Source: Numidum massiliense
GTDB lineage: Bacteria > Bacillota > Bacilli > Thermoactinomycetales > Novibacillaceae
DNA length: 64,000 nucleotides
Reading direction: 5' to 3'
NCBI RefSeq assembly: GCF_001375555.1
Contig: NZ_CTDZ01000009.1
Location: 3,403,758 to 3,467,757 of the forward strand
Shown here: one piece after another, positions 9,095-17,603 of the stretch
Layout of the letters: the number at the start of each line of letters is the position of its first letter
How positions within the stretch are numbered: position 1 is the stretch's first letter
Program-made: the position numbers and the translations under genes
Notes under the pieces: generated by a model
Told to the model about the DNA's origin: nothing
The model's database searches: none
Seen by the model: the letters and a program-made list of their open reading frames with translations, nothing else

Positions 9095-9664
9095 GTGAAG
9101 AAGTTGTCCATCGTTCTGATGGCCGCTGGCGTGCTGCTAATCGGTTACAGCGTGTACCAACTGTGGAAAATGGATACGCTGCAAGAAGAGGCGCTGCAAG
9201 ACGCGGAGACGGTAGTTGCGACAAAGGGCGAGAAAAAGGGTTCTGCTGAATATTTTGCACCGAAAACAGGTGACGCAGTCGGTATTCTTCGCCTCCCCCG
9301 CTTGCAGGAATCGCTGCCGATTGTCGAGGGCGTCACGGACGAACAGTTGGCGCGGGGAGTCGGCCATTATGCGGGGACGGCGTTTCCGACTGAAGGGAAT
9401 CAAATCGTGCTATCCGGACACCGCGATACAGTATTTACGCGCCTCGGCGAATTGAAAATTAACGATGAATTGGAAGTGGAAGTGCCGTACGGGACATTTA
9501 CGTACGTCATCGAGCGGACGGAAATTGTTCCGGCAGACGATCGTACCGTCATTCGTCCGACAGCGCCTGAGGAAGTGTTGACGGTGACGACGTGTTACCC
9601 GTTCGGTTACATTGGCGATGCACCTGACCGCTATATCATTCACGCCAAACGGAAACAGGATTAG
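9095..9664 (+). CDS. srtD: class D sortase
   Basis: This membrane-anchored transpeptidase of about 189 residues has an N-terminal membrane helix (LSIVLMAAGVLLIGYSVY) and the sortase core. The catalytic histidine lies in LSGHRDTVF, the cysteine in VTTCYPFGY and the arginine in DRYIIHAKR. Three consecutive GTG codons (9089, 9092, 9095) are possible starts; the third has the best spacing from AAGGGGG. It begins 61 bp after the LPNTA protein. Class D sortases of Bacillus (B. anthracis SrtC) are known to use LPNTA, so the neighbour is the likely dedicated substrate. It would cleave between Thr and Ala and link the protein to peptidoglycan. Confidence 0.92.
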   Translation: MKKLSIVLMAAGVLLIGYSVYQLWKMDTLQEEALQDAETVVATKGEKKGSAEYFAPKTGDAVGILRLPRLQESLPIVEGVTDEQLARGVGHYAGTAFPTEGNQIVLSGHRDTVFTRLGELKINDELEVEVPYGTFTYVIERTEIVPADDRTVIRPTAPEEVLTVTTCYPFGYIGDAPDRYIIHAKRKQD

Positions 9665-9724
9665 CAGCGGTACATTGCAGTACATTTATTTCAACGGTTA
9701 CAAAAACGCGTGAAAAAATTGTAC

Positions 9725-9750
9725 GGGCGGCGGAGCGCGAGCCGCCCTTT
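9725..9750 (+). terminator. probable terminator after the sortase gene
   Basis: A 7-bp GC-rich stem (GGGCGGC and GCCGCCC) with a 9-base loop is followed by TTT. The short T-tract makes it a moderate candidate for the end of the B12 locus. Confidence 0.55.
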
Positions 9751-9782
9751 CGCGTGAGCGCAATTATCGACAACTGCTGCAG

Positions 9783-9802
9783 CAACTGGCAGCTGCCAGT
9801 TG
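9783..9802. promoter_or_regulatory. 20-bp perfect palindrome upstream of hprK
   Basis: CAACTGGCAG followed by CTGCCAGTTG forms a perfect dyad 114 bp before the hprK start, with a partial extra copy of its left arm (CAACTG) just upstream. There is no T-tract, so it looks like an operator or a processing hairpin rather than a terminator. No binding protein is known to me for it. Confidence 0.5.
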
Positions 9803-9915
9803 CCTCGGACAATCGGTAGTCGCCATTAAAGGAGTAAAGCTACTACCGCGACTTTCATCTTCGGAATAGATTTGCTAACATCGGGGTAATAGAAACTGCA
9901 CAGCAGGAGGACATC

Positions 9916-10851
9916 ATGGTAGATTGCGTAACAGTAGAAGATCTCGTGAGACGGTTTGACTTACAAGTGTTGTGCGGCAGTGTCGGTTTAGATCACAAGT
10001 TGTGTATAAGCGATTTGTCGCGGCCAGGTTTGGAAATGGCGGGTTATTTTACATATTATCCCGCGGAGCGCATTCAACTGTTGGGGCGTACAGAATTGAC
10101 GTTTTTTCAAAGTTTGAGCGCGGAAACGCGCACAGACCGCATGCAGAAACTGTGTCGTCCAGAAACGCCGTGCATCTGTATTACGCGCAACTACGAAGCA
10201 CCGCCCGAATTGCTTGAAGCAGCAGAGGCGATTGATTTGCCGGTGCTGCGCACGGATATGCCGACGACAAAGTTCGCAAGTAAGTTGACGAATTATTTGG
10301 AAGTGGTGTTGGCACCGCGGGAGACGTTGCACGGTGTGCTCGTCGACGTGTACGGCATCGGCATTTTACTCGTTGGATCGAGCGGGATCGGCAAGAGTGA
10401 AACGGCGTTGGAGCTCGTGAAGCGCGGCCACCGCCTCGTCGCCGACGATGCCGTCGAAATTCGCCAAGCGACGGAAAACCGCCTCGTCGGCGCTGCCCCG
10501 GAGCTCATTCGTCACTTGTTAGAAATACGCGGCCTCGGCATCATTAATGTGATGACGTTGTTCGGGGCTGGCGCTGTACGTAACCATAAGGCGATTTCCC
10601 TCGTTATGCGGCTAGAAGTGTGGCAAGAAAACCGCATGTACGAACGGCTCGGGTTAGACGAAGAGCGGATGAAAATTATCGACACCGAGTTGCCTCTGCT
10701 CACGGTGCCAGTCAGGCCCGGAAGAAACTTGGCGGTCATCATCGAAGTGGCGGCAATGAACTACCGCTTAAAAAGGCTCGGCGACAATGCGGCGGTAGAT
10801 TTTGCTCAGCGCCTCAAAAGTGCCATCGAAGCCGATGACGAAGTGGAATGA
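9916..10851 (+). CDS. hprK: HPr kinase/phosphorylase
   Basis: The 311-residue protein phosphorylates or dephosphorylates the regulatory serine of HPr and Crh according to fructose-1,6-bisphosphate, ATP and phosphate levels, and so controls carbon catabolite repression through CcpA. The Walker A loop [19 protein letters not shown] and the HprK signature [18 protein letters not shown] are intact, and the N-terminal DRTGG-like domain is present. The ATG follows CAGGAGG. The target protein (HPr/Crh-like) lies in this window at 26.6 kb. The order hprK-lgt is the standard one in Bacilli. It is full length for the family. Confidence 0.97.
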   Translation: MVDCVTVEDLVRRFDLQVLCGSVGLDHKLCISDLSRPGLEMAGYFTYYPAERIQLLGRTELTFFQSLSAETRTDRMQKLCRPETPCICITRNYEAPPELLEAAEAIDLPVLRTDMPTTKFASKLTNYLEVVLAPRETLHGVLVDVYGIGILLVGSSGIGKSETALELVKRGHRLVADDAVEIRQATENRLVGAAPELIRHLLEIRGLGIINVMTLFGAGAVRNHKAISLVMRLEVWQENRMYERLGLDEERMKIIDTELPLLTVPVRPGRNLAVIIEVAAMNYRLKRLGDNAAVDFAQRLKSAIEADDEVE

Positions 10852-10899
10852 ACAAGTCGGCAGAACAAGTCGACTAAACAAGCTGAATAAAAAGGCGTG

Positions 10900-10928
10900 T
10901 TGGAATGACTAGTGAGATAAGATACAAT
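10900..10928 (+). promoter_or_regulatory. sigma-A-type promoter of lgt
   Basis: TTGGAA (10900-10905) and TACAAT (10923-10928) are separated by exactly 17 bases. The spacing to the lgt start leaves a leader of about 30 bases. Confidence 0.7.
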
Positions 10929-10966
10929 AAACGTCGAAGTCAATGCACAAGGAGGGGAACCGACAC

Positions 10967-11860
10967 GTGTCACTTTTTTTAGCATCTACCTTAAACCCCG
11001 TCGCTTTTAAGCTCGGGCCCTTGTCCGTGCACTGGTACGGCATTATTCTCGGTTCGGCGACCTTAATCGGATTGTGGGTCGCCATTCGCGAAGGGCGCAG
11101 ACTCGGCGTACATAGTGACGTTTTTCTCGACATGTTACTGTGGGTATTGCCAGCGGCGATCGTCGGCGCAAGGCTTTATTTTGTCGCTTTTCAATGGGAG
11201 TATTACTCGCAGCACCCGGGTGAGATCATTGCCATCTGGAACGGTGGCATTGCGATTTACGGGGCACTGATCGGTGCCGTCATCGCCGGTTATTTTTACA
11301 CGCGCAAAATTGATATGCCCTTTTTGAAATTGGCGGACATCGTCGCTCCGAGTATTTTGCTCGGGCAGGCGATCGGTCGCTGGGGGAATTTCGTTAACCA
11401 AGAGGCGCACGGCGGAGAAGTGACGCGCGCTTTTTTGGAAGGGTTGCATTTGCCCGATTGGATCATTCGCCAAATGTACATCGAAGGGGCGTATTACCAT
11501 CCGACGTTCCTGTATGAATCGGTGTGGAACTTTGCCGGCGTTTTGGTGCTGCTCGTCTTGCGGCGGTTAAACTTGCGCCGCGGGGGGATGTTTTTCAGCT
11601 ATATTGCTTGGTACGCGCTGGGGCGGTTTTTTATCGAAGGGTTGCGCACGGACAGTTTAGCCTTTGACGGACCAGGTTGGTTAGAGGCGTTCGTCGACGC
11701 CATCTGGTCGCCGATGAGTCTGTTCTTCGAACCGGGTGCGATGGCTTACGGCAATATTCGCACCTCGCAATTGCTTAGCTTATTACTGTTTATTGCTGCG
11801 GCGGCGGTCATCGTTTTCTGGCAAGTAACAGGAAAAGAGAAACAAAGGTATACGGACTGA
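10967..11860 (+). CDS. lgt: prolipoprotein diacylglyceryl transferase
   Basis: This multi-spanning membrane enzyme transfers diacylglycerol from phosphatidylglycerol to the lipobox cysteine of prolipoproteins, such as BtuF and the beta-lactamase in this window. The Lgt signature [14 protein letters not shown] is present, as are the conserved HPTFLYES block and the [10 protein letters not shown] motif near the C-terminus. The GTG at 10967 is chosen because AAGGAGGGG lies nine bases upstream; the ATG at 10943 overlaps that site. Its length of 297 residues fits the family. It lies between hprK and a yvoD-like gene, as in B. subtilis. Confidence 0.96.
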   Translation: MSLFLASTLNPVAFKLGPLSVHWYGIILGSATLIGLWVAIREGRRLGVHSDVFLDMLLWVLPAAIVGARLYFVAFQWEYYSQHPGEIIAIWNGGIAIYGALIGAVIAGYFYTRKIDMPFLKLADIVAPSILLGQAIGRWGNFVNQEAHGGEVTRAFLEGLHLPDWIIRQMYIEGAYYHPTFLYESVWNFAGVLVLLVLRRLNLRRGGMFFSYIAWYALGRFFIEGLRTDSLAFDGPGWLEAFVDAIWSPMSLFFEPGAMAYGNIRTSQLLSLLLFIAAAAVIVFWQVTGKEKQRYTD

Positions 11861-11872
11861 GGTGAAGCGGGG

Positions 11873-12841
11873 TTGGCGATGAAGGTGATTAAGCGAATTA
11901 GTTGGCGGGACGGCGTGCGTTCCGGTTTAAGGACGGCGTGGTCGCTCGGCAAAGTACTGTTTCCGGTCACGTTCGCCGTCGCGCTGTTGCAACATACGAA
12001 AGTGATCGAATGGGTAGTCGCCGCTTTTACGCCGTTTATGCAGTGGATCGGGTTGCCTGGCGAGGCGGCGATTCCGCTTGCGCTCGGCAATTTGCTCAAT
12101 TTGTACGCGGCGATCGGCGCTGCGTTAACGATGGATTTTACAGTGAAGGAAGTATTCATTCTCGCCGTCATGCTCAGCTTTTCCCACAATTTGCTCGTCG
12201 AAGGTGTCGTGTGCCGCAAAGTCGGCATCAGCCTGTTCGCGATTACAGCCGCGCGGTTGACGATGGCGTTCAGTACGGCGGCGCTCATTAACGTCGTGTG
12301 GCACGGGGGCGCTGAGCGGGCGTTCACGCTTGCCCGGAGCGGAAACGAGACGGAAGCGATTAACGGCTTTTTTCCCGTTGTCGGCGATGCGTTTCAAACG
12401 GCTATGTACGGGACGCTGCAGTTTGCACTCATCGTCTTCGCCGTTATGATCGGCATCCAACTGTTAAAAGACTTGCGCGTCCTCGCCTTCATCTCACAAA
12501 AAATGGAGGCGACGATGGGCTTTCTCGGCATCCCGGGTCGCGGCGCGGTGACGATGGCGGCTGGCTTGCTCTTCGGCATCGCCTTCGGCGCCGGCGTCAT
12601 TATCGAACAGGCGCGGGAGCAAGCGTTCTCCAAACGCGACTTGTACATTATGTTGCTATTTTTGAGCGGGTGTCACGCAGTTATCGAAGATACGCTATTG
12701 TTTGTGCCCCTCGGTGTTCCCGTGTGGGCACTGCTATTGCTGCGCCTCGTCGTCGCTGTCGTTTTGACGATCGCGGTAGCGCGCATTTGGCGGGGGCCGG
12801 GCATGCAGCGGGCAGCAGTGCCGAGCGACATACGCAGCTAG
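11873..12841 (+). CDS. nucleoside recognition (Gate) domain membrane protein, YvoD-like
   Basis: A membrane protein of about 322 residues with multiple hydrophobic helices and two related halves (ALLQHTKVIEWV, GNLLNLYAAIGAALTMDF, SFSHNLLVEGVV and later FGAGVIIEQAREQ and SGCHAVIEDTLLFVPLG). These features match the Gate/nucleoside-recognition domain family, whose biochemical role is unsettled. The position after lgt matches B. subtilis yvoD. TTG at 11873 has GAGGTG eight bases upstream; ATG at 11879 is an alternative. In B. subtilis the phosphatase gene ppaX lies between this gene and yvoF; it is absent here. Confidence 0.8.
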   Translation: MAMKVIKRISWRDGVRSGLRTAWSLGKVLFPVTFAVALLQHTKVIEWVVAAFTPFMQWIGLPGEAAIPLALGNLLNLYAAIGAALTMDFTVKEVFILAVMLSFSHNLLVEGVVCRKVGISLFAITAARLTMAFSTAALINVVWHGGAERAFTLARSGNETEAINGFFPVVGDAFQTAMYGTLQFALIVFAVMIGIQLLKDLRVLAFISQKMEATMGFLGIPGRGAVTMAAGLLFGIAFGAGVIIEQAREQAFSKRDLYIMLLFLSGCHAVIEDTLLFVPLGVPVWALLLLRLVVAVVLTIAVARIWRGPGMQRAAVPSDIRS

Positions 12842-12932
12842 GTTGTCACCTACATTAGCGGCAACTTCATCTAGGCGTGGTGGCTTACACATATGACATA
12901 TAAGACTGTCACGGCGGGGAGGTTACTATAAG

Positions 12933-13433
12933 ATGCGTCGCACAGATCGGTATCCCGTCCACGGAAGCAACTCACTTTGGCAAGTGTACCGCACGGTCTC
13001 GTTTTGGAAAGTAGTCAAAAACTTCATCGTCATCCAACTGGCGCGGTACTGCCCGAGTTTACGCATAAAAAACGCACTGTACCGGCATTTGTTACGGATG
13101 CGCGTCGGCGAGCAGACGGCCGTCGCGCTCATGGTGATGATGGACGTGTTTTTCCCAGAAAAAATTAGTATCGGCAACAATGTGATTATCGGCTACAACA
13201 CGACCATTTTGACCCATGAGTATTTGTTGGAAGAGTACCGACTCGGGGAAGTAACGATTGGCTCAAACGCGATGATCGGCGCGAACTGCACGATTTTGCC
13301 CGGCGTAAGGATTGGCGAAGGGGCGATTGTCGGTGCCGGCTCAGTAGTGACGAAAGACGTGCCGCCGCATACGTTTGTCGCTGGTAATCCGGCGCAATTC
13401 GTCAAAGGCCTCGACAAGGACAGAGGAAGCTAA
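12933..13433 (+). CDS. hexapeptide-repeat acyltransferase, YvoF-like
   Basis: A 166-residue protein with a left-handed beta-helix of hexapeptide repeats from about residue 75 ([43 protein letters not shown]) ending in [11 protein letters not shown], typical of maltose/galactoside O-acetyltransferase relatives. The N-terminal part has an amphipathic helical stretch. The acceptor substrate is unknown. Its position before hisZ is the same as in B. subtilis. The ATG start follows GGGGAGG with slightly long spacing. Confidence 0.82.
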   Translation: MRRTDRYPVHGSNSLWQVYRTVSFWKVVKNFIVIQLARYCPSLRIKNALYRHLLRMRVGEQTAVALMVMMDVFFPEKISIGNNVIIGYNTTILTHEYLLEEYRLGEVTIGSNAMIGANCTILPGVRIGEGAIVGAGSVVTKDVPPHTFVAGNPAQFVKGLDKDRGS

Positions 13434-13526
13434 CGTCAGGGTACCATGTGTGTCATTTCTTGCTTTTGGAAACGCCATCATCGGGTCCGTATAGCTATCC
13501 CTTGCAAAACTATAGCAAAAGGTGTG

Positions 13527-13555
13527 TTGACGCTACGTTGACGGCATGGTATAAT
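13527..13555 (+). promoter_or_regulatory. promoter of the histidine operon
   Basis: TTGACG (13527-13532) and TATAAT (13550-13555) are 17 bases apart, a near-consensus housekeeping promoter. A second TTGACG lies at 13538. The transcript would start near 13562. Confidence 0.85.
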
Positions 13556-13575
13556 TTCCGGCAATAAACAAAATC

Positions 13576-13599
13576 CTTTAGTTTGCTACCATACTAAAG
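13576..13599 (+). promoter_or_regulatory. leader hairpin before hisZ
   Basis: CTTTAGT (13576-13582) pairs with ACTAAAG (13593-13599) across a 10-base loop, directly before the GAGGGAGAG ribosome-binding site and about 14 bases after the predicted transcript start. No T-tract, T-box or histidine-rich leader peptide is visible. Confidence 0.45.
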
Positions 13600-13618
13600 C
13601 GATGAGGGAGAGAGCGCG

Positions 13619-14797
13619 ATGACTAAGCCACTCGGATTTGAAAAGCCGGTGGGCGTTCGCGATTATTTGCCGGAATCAGTGTACAAACTGCGCGTGATCG
13701 AGCAACGGCTGAGCTCCTTATTCAACAGCTGGGGTTATGAGGAAACGATGACGCCGACATTAGAATATTACGACACAGTAGGAGTCGCCAGCGCGATCGC
13801 TGACCACCGGTTGTTTAAACTGCTCGATACACACGGTCGGACGTTAGTCCTCAGACCGGATATGACGACACCGATTGCGCGTGTCGTCGCTTCGGTTATG
13901 CAGCGCGAGGTGTTGCCGCTTCGCTTGTCATACCACGCAAATATTTTTCGCGCGCAAGAAAACGAGGCGGGGCGCAGCGCTGAATTTTTTGAGAAGGGCG
14001 TGGAGCTGATCGGTGACGCTTCAGTGGACGGGGATGCGGAAATGTTGGCGCTAGCTGTCGCCAGTTTGCAAGTGAGTCGGGTCAGCTCTTTTAAAATAAC
14101 AGTCGGTCACGAAGCGTTCTTGACTGCTTTTTTACGGGAGCGAATTGCTGAGTCGCGCGTGCGGGATGCGTTAAAGCGCGAGCTGCACGACCGCGACTAC
14201 GTCGGCTATCGACAGCGCGTCGCCACTTTACCTGTTGAGGAAGAAACAAAACGTGAATTAAACGCGCTCCTTTTACAGCGCGGCGGCGAAGATGTGCTCC
14301 GTGCGCAGTTACCGCATTGTCGTTCGCGCGAGGAAACGAGTGCCTTGAACCATTTGCTCGCGTTAGCGCAGGCGCTAGAGGCATACGGGGTGACGTCGTT
14401 TATCACTTTCGATCTCGGACTATTAGGGAAAATGAATTATTATACCGGTATTTGTTTTGAAGGGTACGCCGAACAGCACGGTTTTCCGCTCCTTAGCGGT
14501 GGGCGCTACGACGCGTTACTGCAAAAGTTCGGGCGGCCTGCGGCGGCGGTCGGTTTTTCGCTCAAGCTGGATCGTTTGGCCGAGTTGAGTCCCGTGCTGA
14601 CTTCAATGCCGCGTCGCTGCTTAATCGTATACGCACCCGAGGCGCGTATGACCGCCTTAGCGGCGGCGGCTGCACGGCGTGAAAAAGAGTGGCAGGTCAC
14701 CGTACAAGTGTCGACGGCGTTATCGCCTACCGCCCTTAAGCAGCTGCGGTCGCGGTATGACGAAGTCGTCGTCGTAAAGGGGGAGGCCGATGAATGA
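13619..14797 (+). CDS. hisZ: ATP phosphoribosyltransferase regulatory subunit
   Basis: HisZ is a histidyl-tRNA synthetase paralogue that lacks aminoacylation and is required to activate the short form of HisG. The protein has class II synthetase-like motif 1 and 2 regions ([49 protein letters not shown]) and the HisS-like block [11 protein letters not shown] followed by [13 protein letters not shown]. The C-terminus is short and lacks the synthetase anticodon-binding domain. The ATG follows GAGGGAGAG. It is the first gene of the his operon, overlaps hisG by 8 bp and fits the short HisG next to it. Confidence 0.95.
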   Translation: MTKPLGFEKPVGVRDYLPESVYKLRVIEQRLSSLFNSWGYEETMTPTLEYYDTVGVASAIADHRLFKLLDTHGRTLVLRPDMTTPIARVVASVMQREVLPLRLSYHANIFRAQENEAGRSAEFFEKGVELIGDASVDGDAEMLALAVASLQVSRVSSFKITVGHEAFLTAFLRERIAESRVRDALKRELHDRDYVGYRQRVATLPVEEETKRELNALLLQRGGEDVLRAQLPHCRSREETSALNHLLALAQALEAYGVTSFITFDLGLLGKMNYYTGICFEGYAEQHGFPLLSGGRYDALLQKFGRPAAAVGFSLKLDRLAELSPVLTSMPRRCLIVYAPEARMTALAAAAARREKEWQVTVQVSTALSPTALKQLRSRYDEVVVVKGEADE

Positions 14798-15530
14798 GCT
14801 GGATGCACGGGCAGGCCAGTTGAGGCAGGCTGCGGAGGCAGAACAATTGCTCACTGTGGCGATGCCGAAAGGGCGTATTTTTTCCGAAGCCACGGCGTTG
14901 TTACGGCGGGCGGGTATGCCGCTGCCAGCGGATTTGAGTGACGATTCACGTAAACTGATCGTACCCGTTCCCACAGCTAACGTTTCGCTAATATTGGCTA
15001 AACCTACGGACATTCCGACGTATGTCGAATACGGGGCGGCCGACATCGGTATCGTCGGCAAAGACGTGTTATTAGAAGAAGCGCGGGACGTGTATGAACT
15101 GTTGGACTTAGGCATCGGCCGCTGCCACCTCGCCGTCGCCACCTTGCCACAGCAAGAGTCGCGCCCATTCGCGCGCGTAGCGACGAAATACCCGCTGACC
15201 GCGACGCGTTACTTTCGCGCTAAGGGACAGCAAGTCGAGGTCGTCAAGCTGAACGGGTCGGTCGAACTCGCACCGATGATCGGATTGGCGGAGCGCATCG
15301 TCGACATCGTGTCGACAGGGCGTACGCTGCGCGAGAACGGGTTAGTCGAAACGGAGACCGTATGCACCGTGACGTCTAGGCTCATTGCCAACCGCGTCAG
15401 CTACGGCATGAAGTATGAGGTGATCGATGCGCTCTGTCGGCAATTGAGCCGTGTTGTACAGTTGGCCGAAGATAGCGTGTTAGGAGAAGGTAGCGTGTTA
15501 GGAGATGTTCGGGAGGGGAATGTGCGATGA
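14790..15530 (+). CDS. hisG: ATP phosphoribosyltransferase catalytic subunit, short form
   Basis: It catalyses the first step of histidine synthesis, joining ATP and PRPP. The core is recognisable by [24 protein letters not shown] and the PRPP-binding block [15 protein letters not shown]-like at [18 protein letters not shown]. It lacks the regulatory C-terminal domain of long HisG, so it needs HisZ, encoded immediately upstream. An N-terminal extension of about 20 residues precedes the usual start. The C-terminus carries [11 protein letters not shown], produced by an 18-bp duplication (15473-15508). It overlaps hisD by 4 bp. Confidence 0.96.
   Translation: MNELDARAGQLRQAAEAEQLLTVAMPKGRIFSEATALLRRAGMPLPADLSDDSRKLIVPVPTANVSLILAKPTDIPTYVEYGAADIGIVGKDVLLEEARDVYELLDLGIGRCHLAVATLPQQESRPFARVATKYPLTATRYFRAKGQQVEVVKLNGSVELAPMIGLAERIVDIVSTGRTLRENGLVETETVCTVTSRLIANRVSYGMKYEVIDALCRQLSRVVQLAEDSVLGEGSVLGDVREGNVR
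15473..15508 (+). repeat. 18-bp tandem duplication at the hisG 3' end
   Basis: Copies at 15473-15490 and 15491-15508 share at least the first 15 bases (TAGCGTGTTAGGAGA) and extend the HisG tail in frame. Confidence 0.85.
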
Positions 15531-16885
15531 TTAGACGAGTAGCGCCAGCGGCTTTATCGATTGAACGGCAAGTAGAAATAGGGACTGCCGCACAGCGACA
15601 AACGGTAGACGACATCGTGCAAGCCGTGCGCGAGTGCGGGGACGACGCGGTGCGGCAGTGGACTGCTGCGCTCGACGGCGTGGAGTTGGCCGAATACCGC
15701 GTCGCAGAGGAGGAAATAGCTCGTGCCCTACAGGCGACAGACGCGGCGTTGCTGCGAGCGTTACAGAAGGCCGCGGAGCGGATTAGGCGGTTTCACGAGC
15801 GGCAACGGCGCACGTCGTGGATCGAGCCGGAAGCGGACGGGACGGTGCTCGGGCAGCTTGTACGTCCGTTGGAAACAGTCGGTGTGTACGTACCGGGCGG
15901 ACGTGCCGCTTATCCTTCTTCGGTGTTAATGAGTGTCATCCCGGCGCGAGTTGCAGGTGTTCAGCGCATCGTCATGGTGACGCCACCGCACAAAGACGGG
16001 AGTGTCCACGCAGCGATTCTTGCGGCGGCACACGTGGCAGGTGTCAGTGAAATATATAAGGTCGGGGGGGCGCAGGCGGTGGCGGCGCTCGCCTTCGGTA
16101 CGGCGACGATTCCGCGCGTCGACAAAATAGTCGGGCCGGGTAACATATACGTCACACTGGCCAAGCGCGCCGTGTTCGGTACAGTCGCCATCGACATGAT
16201 CGCCGGTCCGAGCGAGATTGTCGTGTTTGCCGATGAAACGGCGGATCCGGTTGCGGCCGCTGCCGACATGCTATCTCAAGCGGAACACGACCCGCTCGCC
16301 TCCGCCGTGTTGGTGACGACGTCAGCCGCGCTCGCGGATGCGGTAGAGGCGGAGCTTTCGCGGCAGTGCCGAGAGCTCGCACGGGCCGACATCGCTGCTG
16401 CGGCTCTGCGCGATTACGGGGCGATTTGTGTCGCGGCGAACGAGGCAGAAGCAATTGCGGTCGTGAACAGGCTGGCACCGGAACATTTGGAACTGCTCGT
16501 GCGCGACCCGTGGGCAGTGCTCGGGCGCGTACACCACGCTGGCGCCATTTTTCTCGGACACAATAGTCCGGAGCCAGTGGGCGATTATTGGGCCGGACCG
16601 AACCACATTTTGCCGACGAACGGTACGGCCCGCTTTTCTTCTCCACTCGGCGTGGACGACTTCTTGAAGCATTCGAGCGTCATCGCCTACAGCGCGACGG
16701 CACTTGCCCGCGACGCGGCACAAATCGTCACATTGGCCGAAAGCGAAGGGCTCGGGGCGCACGCTGCAGCCGTGCGGGTGCGCGTCAAAGGCTGCGAGGC
16801 GGGGGCACACAAGGACCGCGCGGCTGGAATGCATGTGAACCGTACGGAAGAAATGCATGGAACCGTAAGGAAGATGTACACGTGA
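15527..16885 (+). CDS. hisD: histidinol dehydrogenase
   Basis: This zinc enzyme carries out the last two oxidations of the pathway, histidinol to histidine, with NAD. Family blocks are visible: [65 protein letters not shown], and [14 protein letters not shown] followed by [10 protein letters not shown]. The usual C-terminus is reached near [16 protein letters not shown]. The remaining 30 or so residues come from a tandem repeat that overruns the gene end (MHVNRTEE-type repeats) and are unlikely to be functional. The length of 452 residues compares with about 427 in B. subtilis. Confidence 0.96.
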   Translation: MIRRVAPAALSIERQVEIGTAAQRQTVDDIVQAVRECGDDAVRQWTAALDGVELAEYRVAEEEIARALQATDAALLRALQKAAERIRRFHERQRRTSWIEPEADGTVLGQLVRPLETVGVYVPGGRAAYPSSVLMSVIPARVAGVQRIVMVTPPHKDGSVHAAILAAAHVAGVSEIYKVGGAQAVAALAFGTATIPRVDKIVGPGNIYVTLAKRAVFGTVAIDMIAGPSEIVVFADETADPVAAAADMLSQAEHDPLASAVLVTTSAALADAVEAELSRQCRELARADIAAAALRDYGAICVAANEAEAIAVVNRLAPEHLELLVRDPWAVLGRVHHAGAIFLGHNSPEPVGDYWAGPNHILPTNGTARFSSPLGVDDFLKHSSVIAYSATALARDAAQIVTLAESEGLGAHAAAVRVRVKGCEAGAHKDRAAGMHVNRTEEMHGTVRKMYT

Positions 16886-16940
16886 ACCGTACGGAAGAGA
16901 TGCATGTGAACCGTACGGAAGATGTACACGCGAATAAAGA
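16829..16940 (+). repeat. about 22-26-bp tandem repeat array at the hisD/hisB junction
   Basis: Four recognisable copies of ATG-CATGTGAACCGTACGGAAG (some with TACACG instead of CATG) plus a decayed fifth cover the hisD 3' end and the gap to hisB. The hisD stop falls inside copy three; the unit encodes MHVNRTEE in one frame. Confidence 0.88.
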
Positions 16941-16952
16941 GGGGGGATTGCC

Positions 16953-17603
16953 GTGAGGAGCGAAGGAATAGTGAAAACGAAGAAGCAGCCGCCAGCGCCA
17001 GTGCAGCAACCGCCAACGCCGCGAACAGCGGAAGTTAAGCGGACGACGAAAGAGACGGATATCGCGCTTGCGCTCTGTTTAGACGGCAGCGGCGAGACGC
17101 AGTTAAATACGGGAGTGCCATTTTTATCACACATGCTCGATCTATTTGCTAAACACGGCCAATTTGACCTCAGCGTTACGGCTAAAGGAGATACGGAAGT
17201 TGACGATCACCATACGACGGAAGATATTGCGCTCTGTCTCGGGCAGGCGATTCGGCGCGCTTTAGGGGACAAGCGCGGCATTTGTCGCTACGGGCACGTT
17301 TTTGTACCGATGGACGAGGCGCTCGGACAAGTTGTCGTCGATTTAAGCAACCGCCCACACCTCGAGTTCCGCGCTTCCTTACCGAGTCAGCGTGTCGGTA
17401 CGTTTGATACAGAACTGGTACACGAATTTTTTTGGAAATTAGCGTTAGAGGCACGCTGTAATTTACACGTCATCGCGCATTACGGTTCCAATACACACCA
17501 TATGATCGAGTCGCTGTTCAAGGCACTTGGCCGCGCCTTGGACCAAGCGGTACAAATCGATCCTCGCGTGCAAGGGGTGCCGTCTTCGAAAGGGGTACTG
17601 TAA
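16953..17603 (+). CDS. hisB: imidazoleglycerol-phosphate dehydratase
   Basis: The enzyme dehydrates imidazoleglycerol phosphate using a di-manganese site. The metal motifs are intact: PFLSHMLDLFAKHG, VDDHHTTEDIALCLG and NTHHMIESLFKALGRAL. The GTG start follows AGAGGGGGG. An N-terminal tail of about 22 residues (Lys/Pro/Gln-rich) precedes the point where the family usually begins (RTAEVKRTTKETD). It is monofunctional, without the phosphatase domain found in enteric HisB. It directly abuts hisH. Confidence 0.96.
   Translation: MRSEGIVKTKKQPPAPVQQPPTPRTAEVKRTTKETDIALALCLDGSGETQLNTGVPFLSHMLDLFAKHGQFDLSVTAKGDTEVDDHHTTEDIALCLGQAIRRALGDKRGICRYGHVFVPMDEALGQVVVDLSNRPHLEFRASLPSQRVGTFDTELVHEFFWKLALEARCNLHVIAHYGSNTHHMIESLFKALGRALDQAVQIDPRVQGVPSSKGVL

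Noticed and set aside
13576-13599. Hairpin before hisZ considered as a T-box or attenuator
   Set aside because: The leader is only about 57 bases long and has no T-box sequence, specifier loop or terminator.
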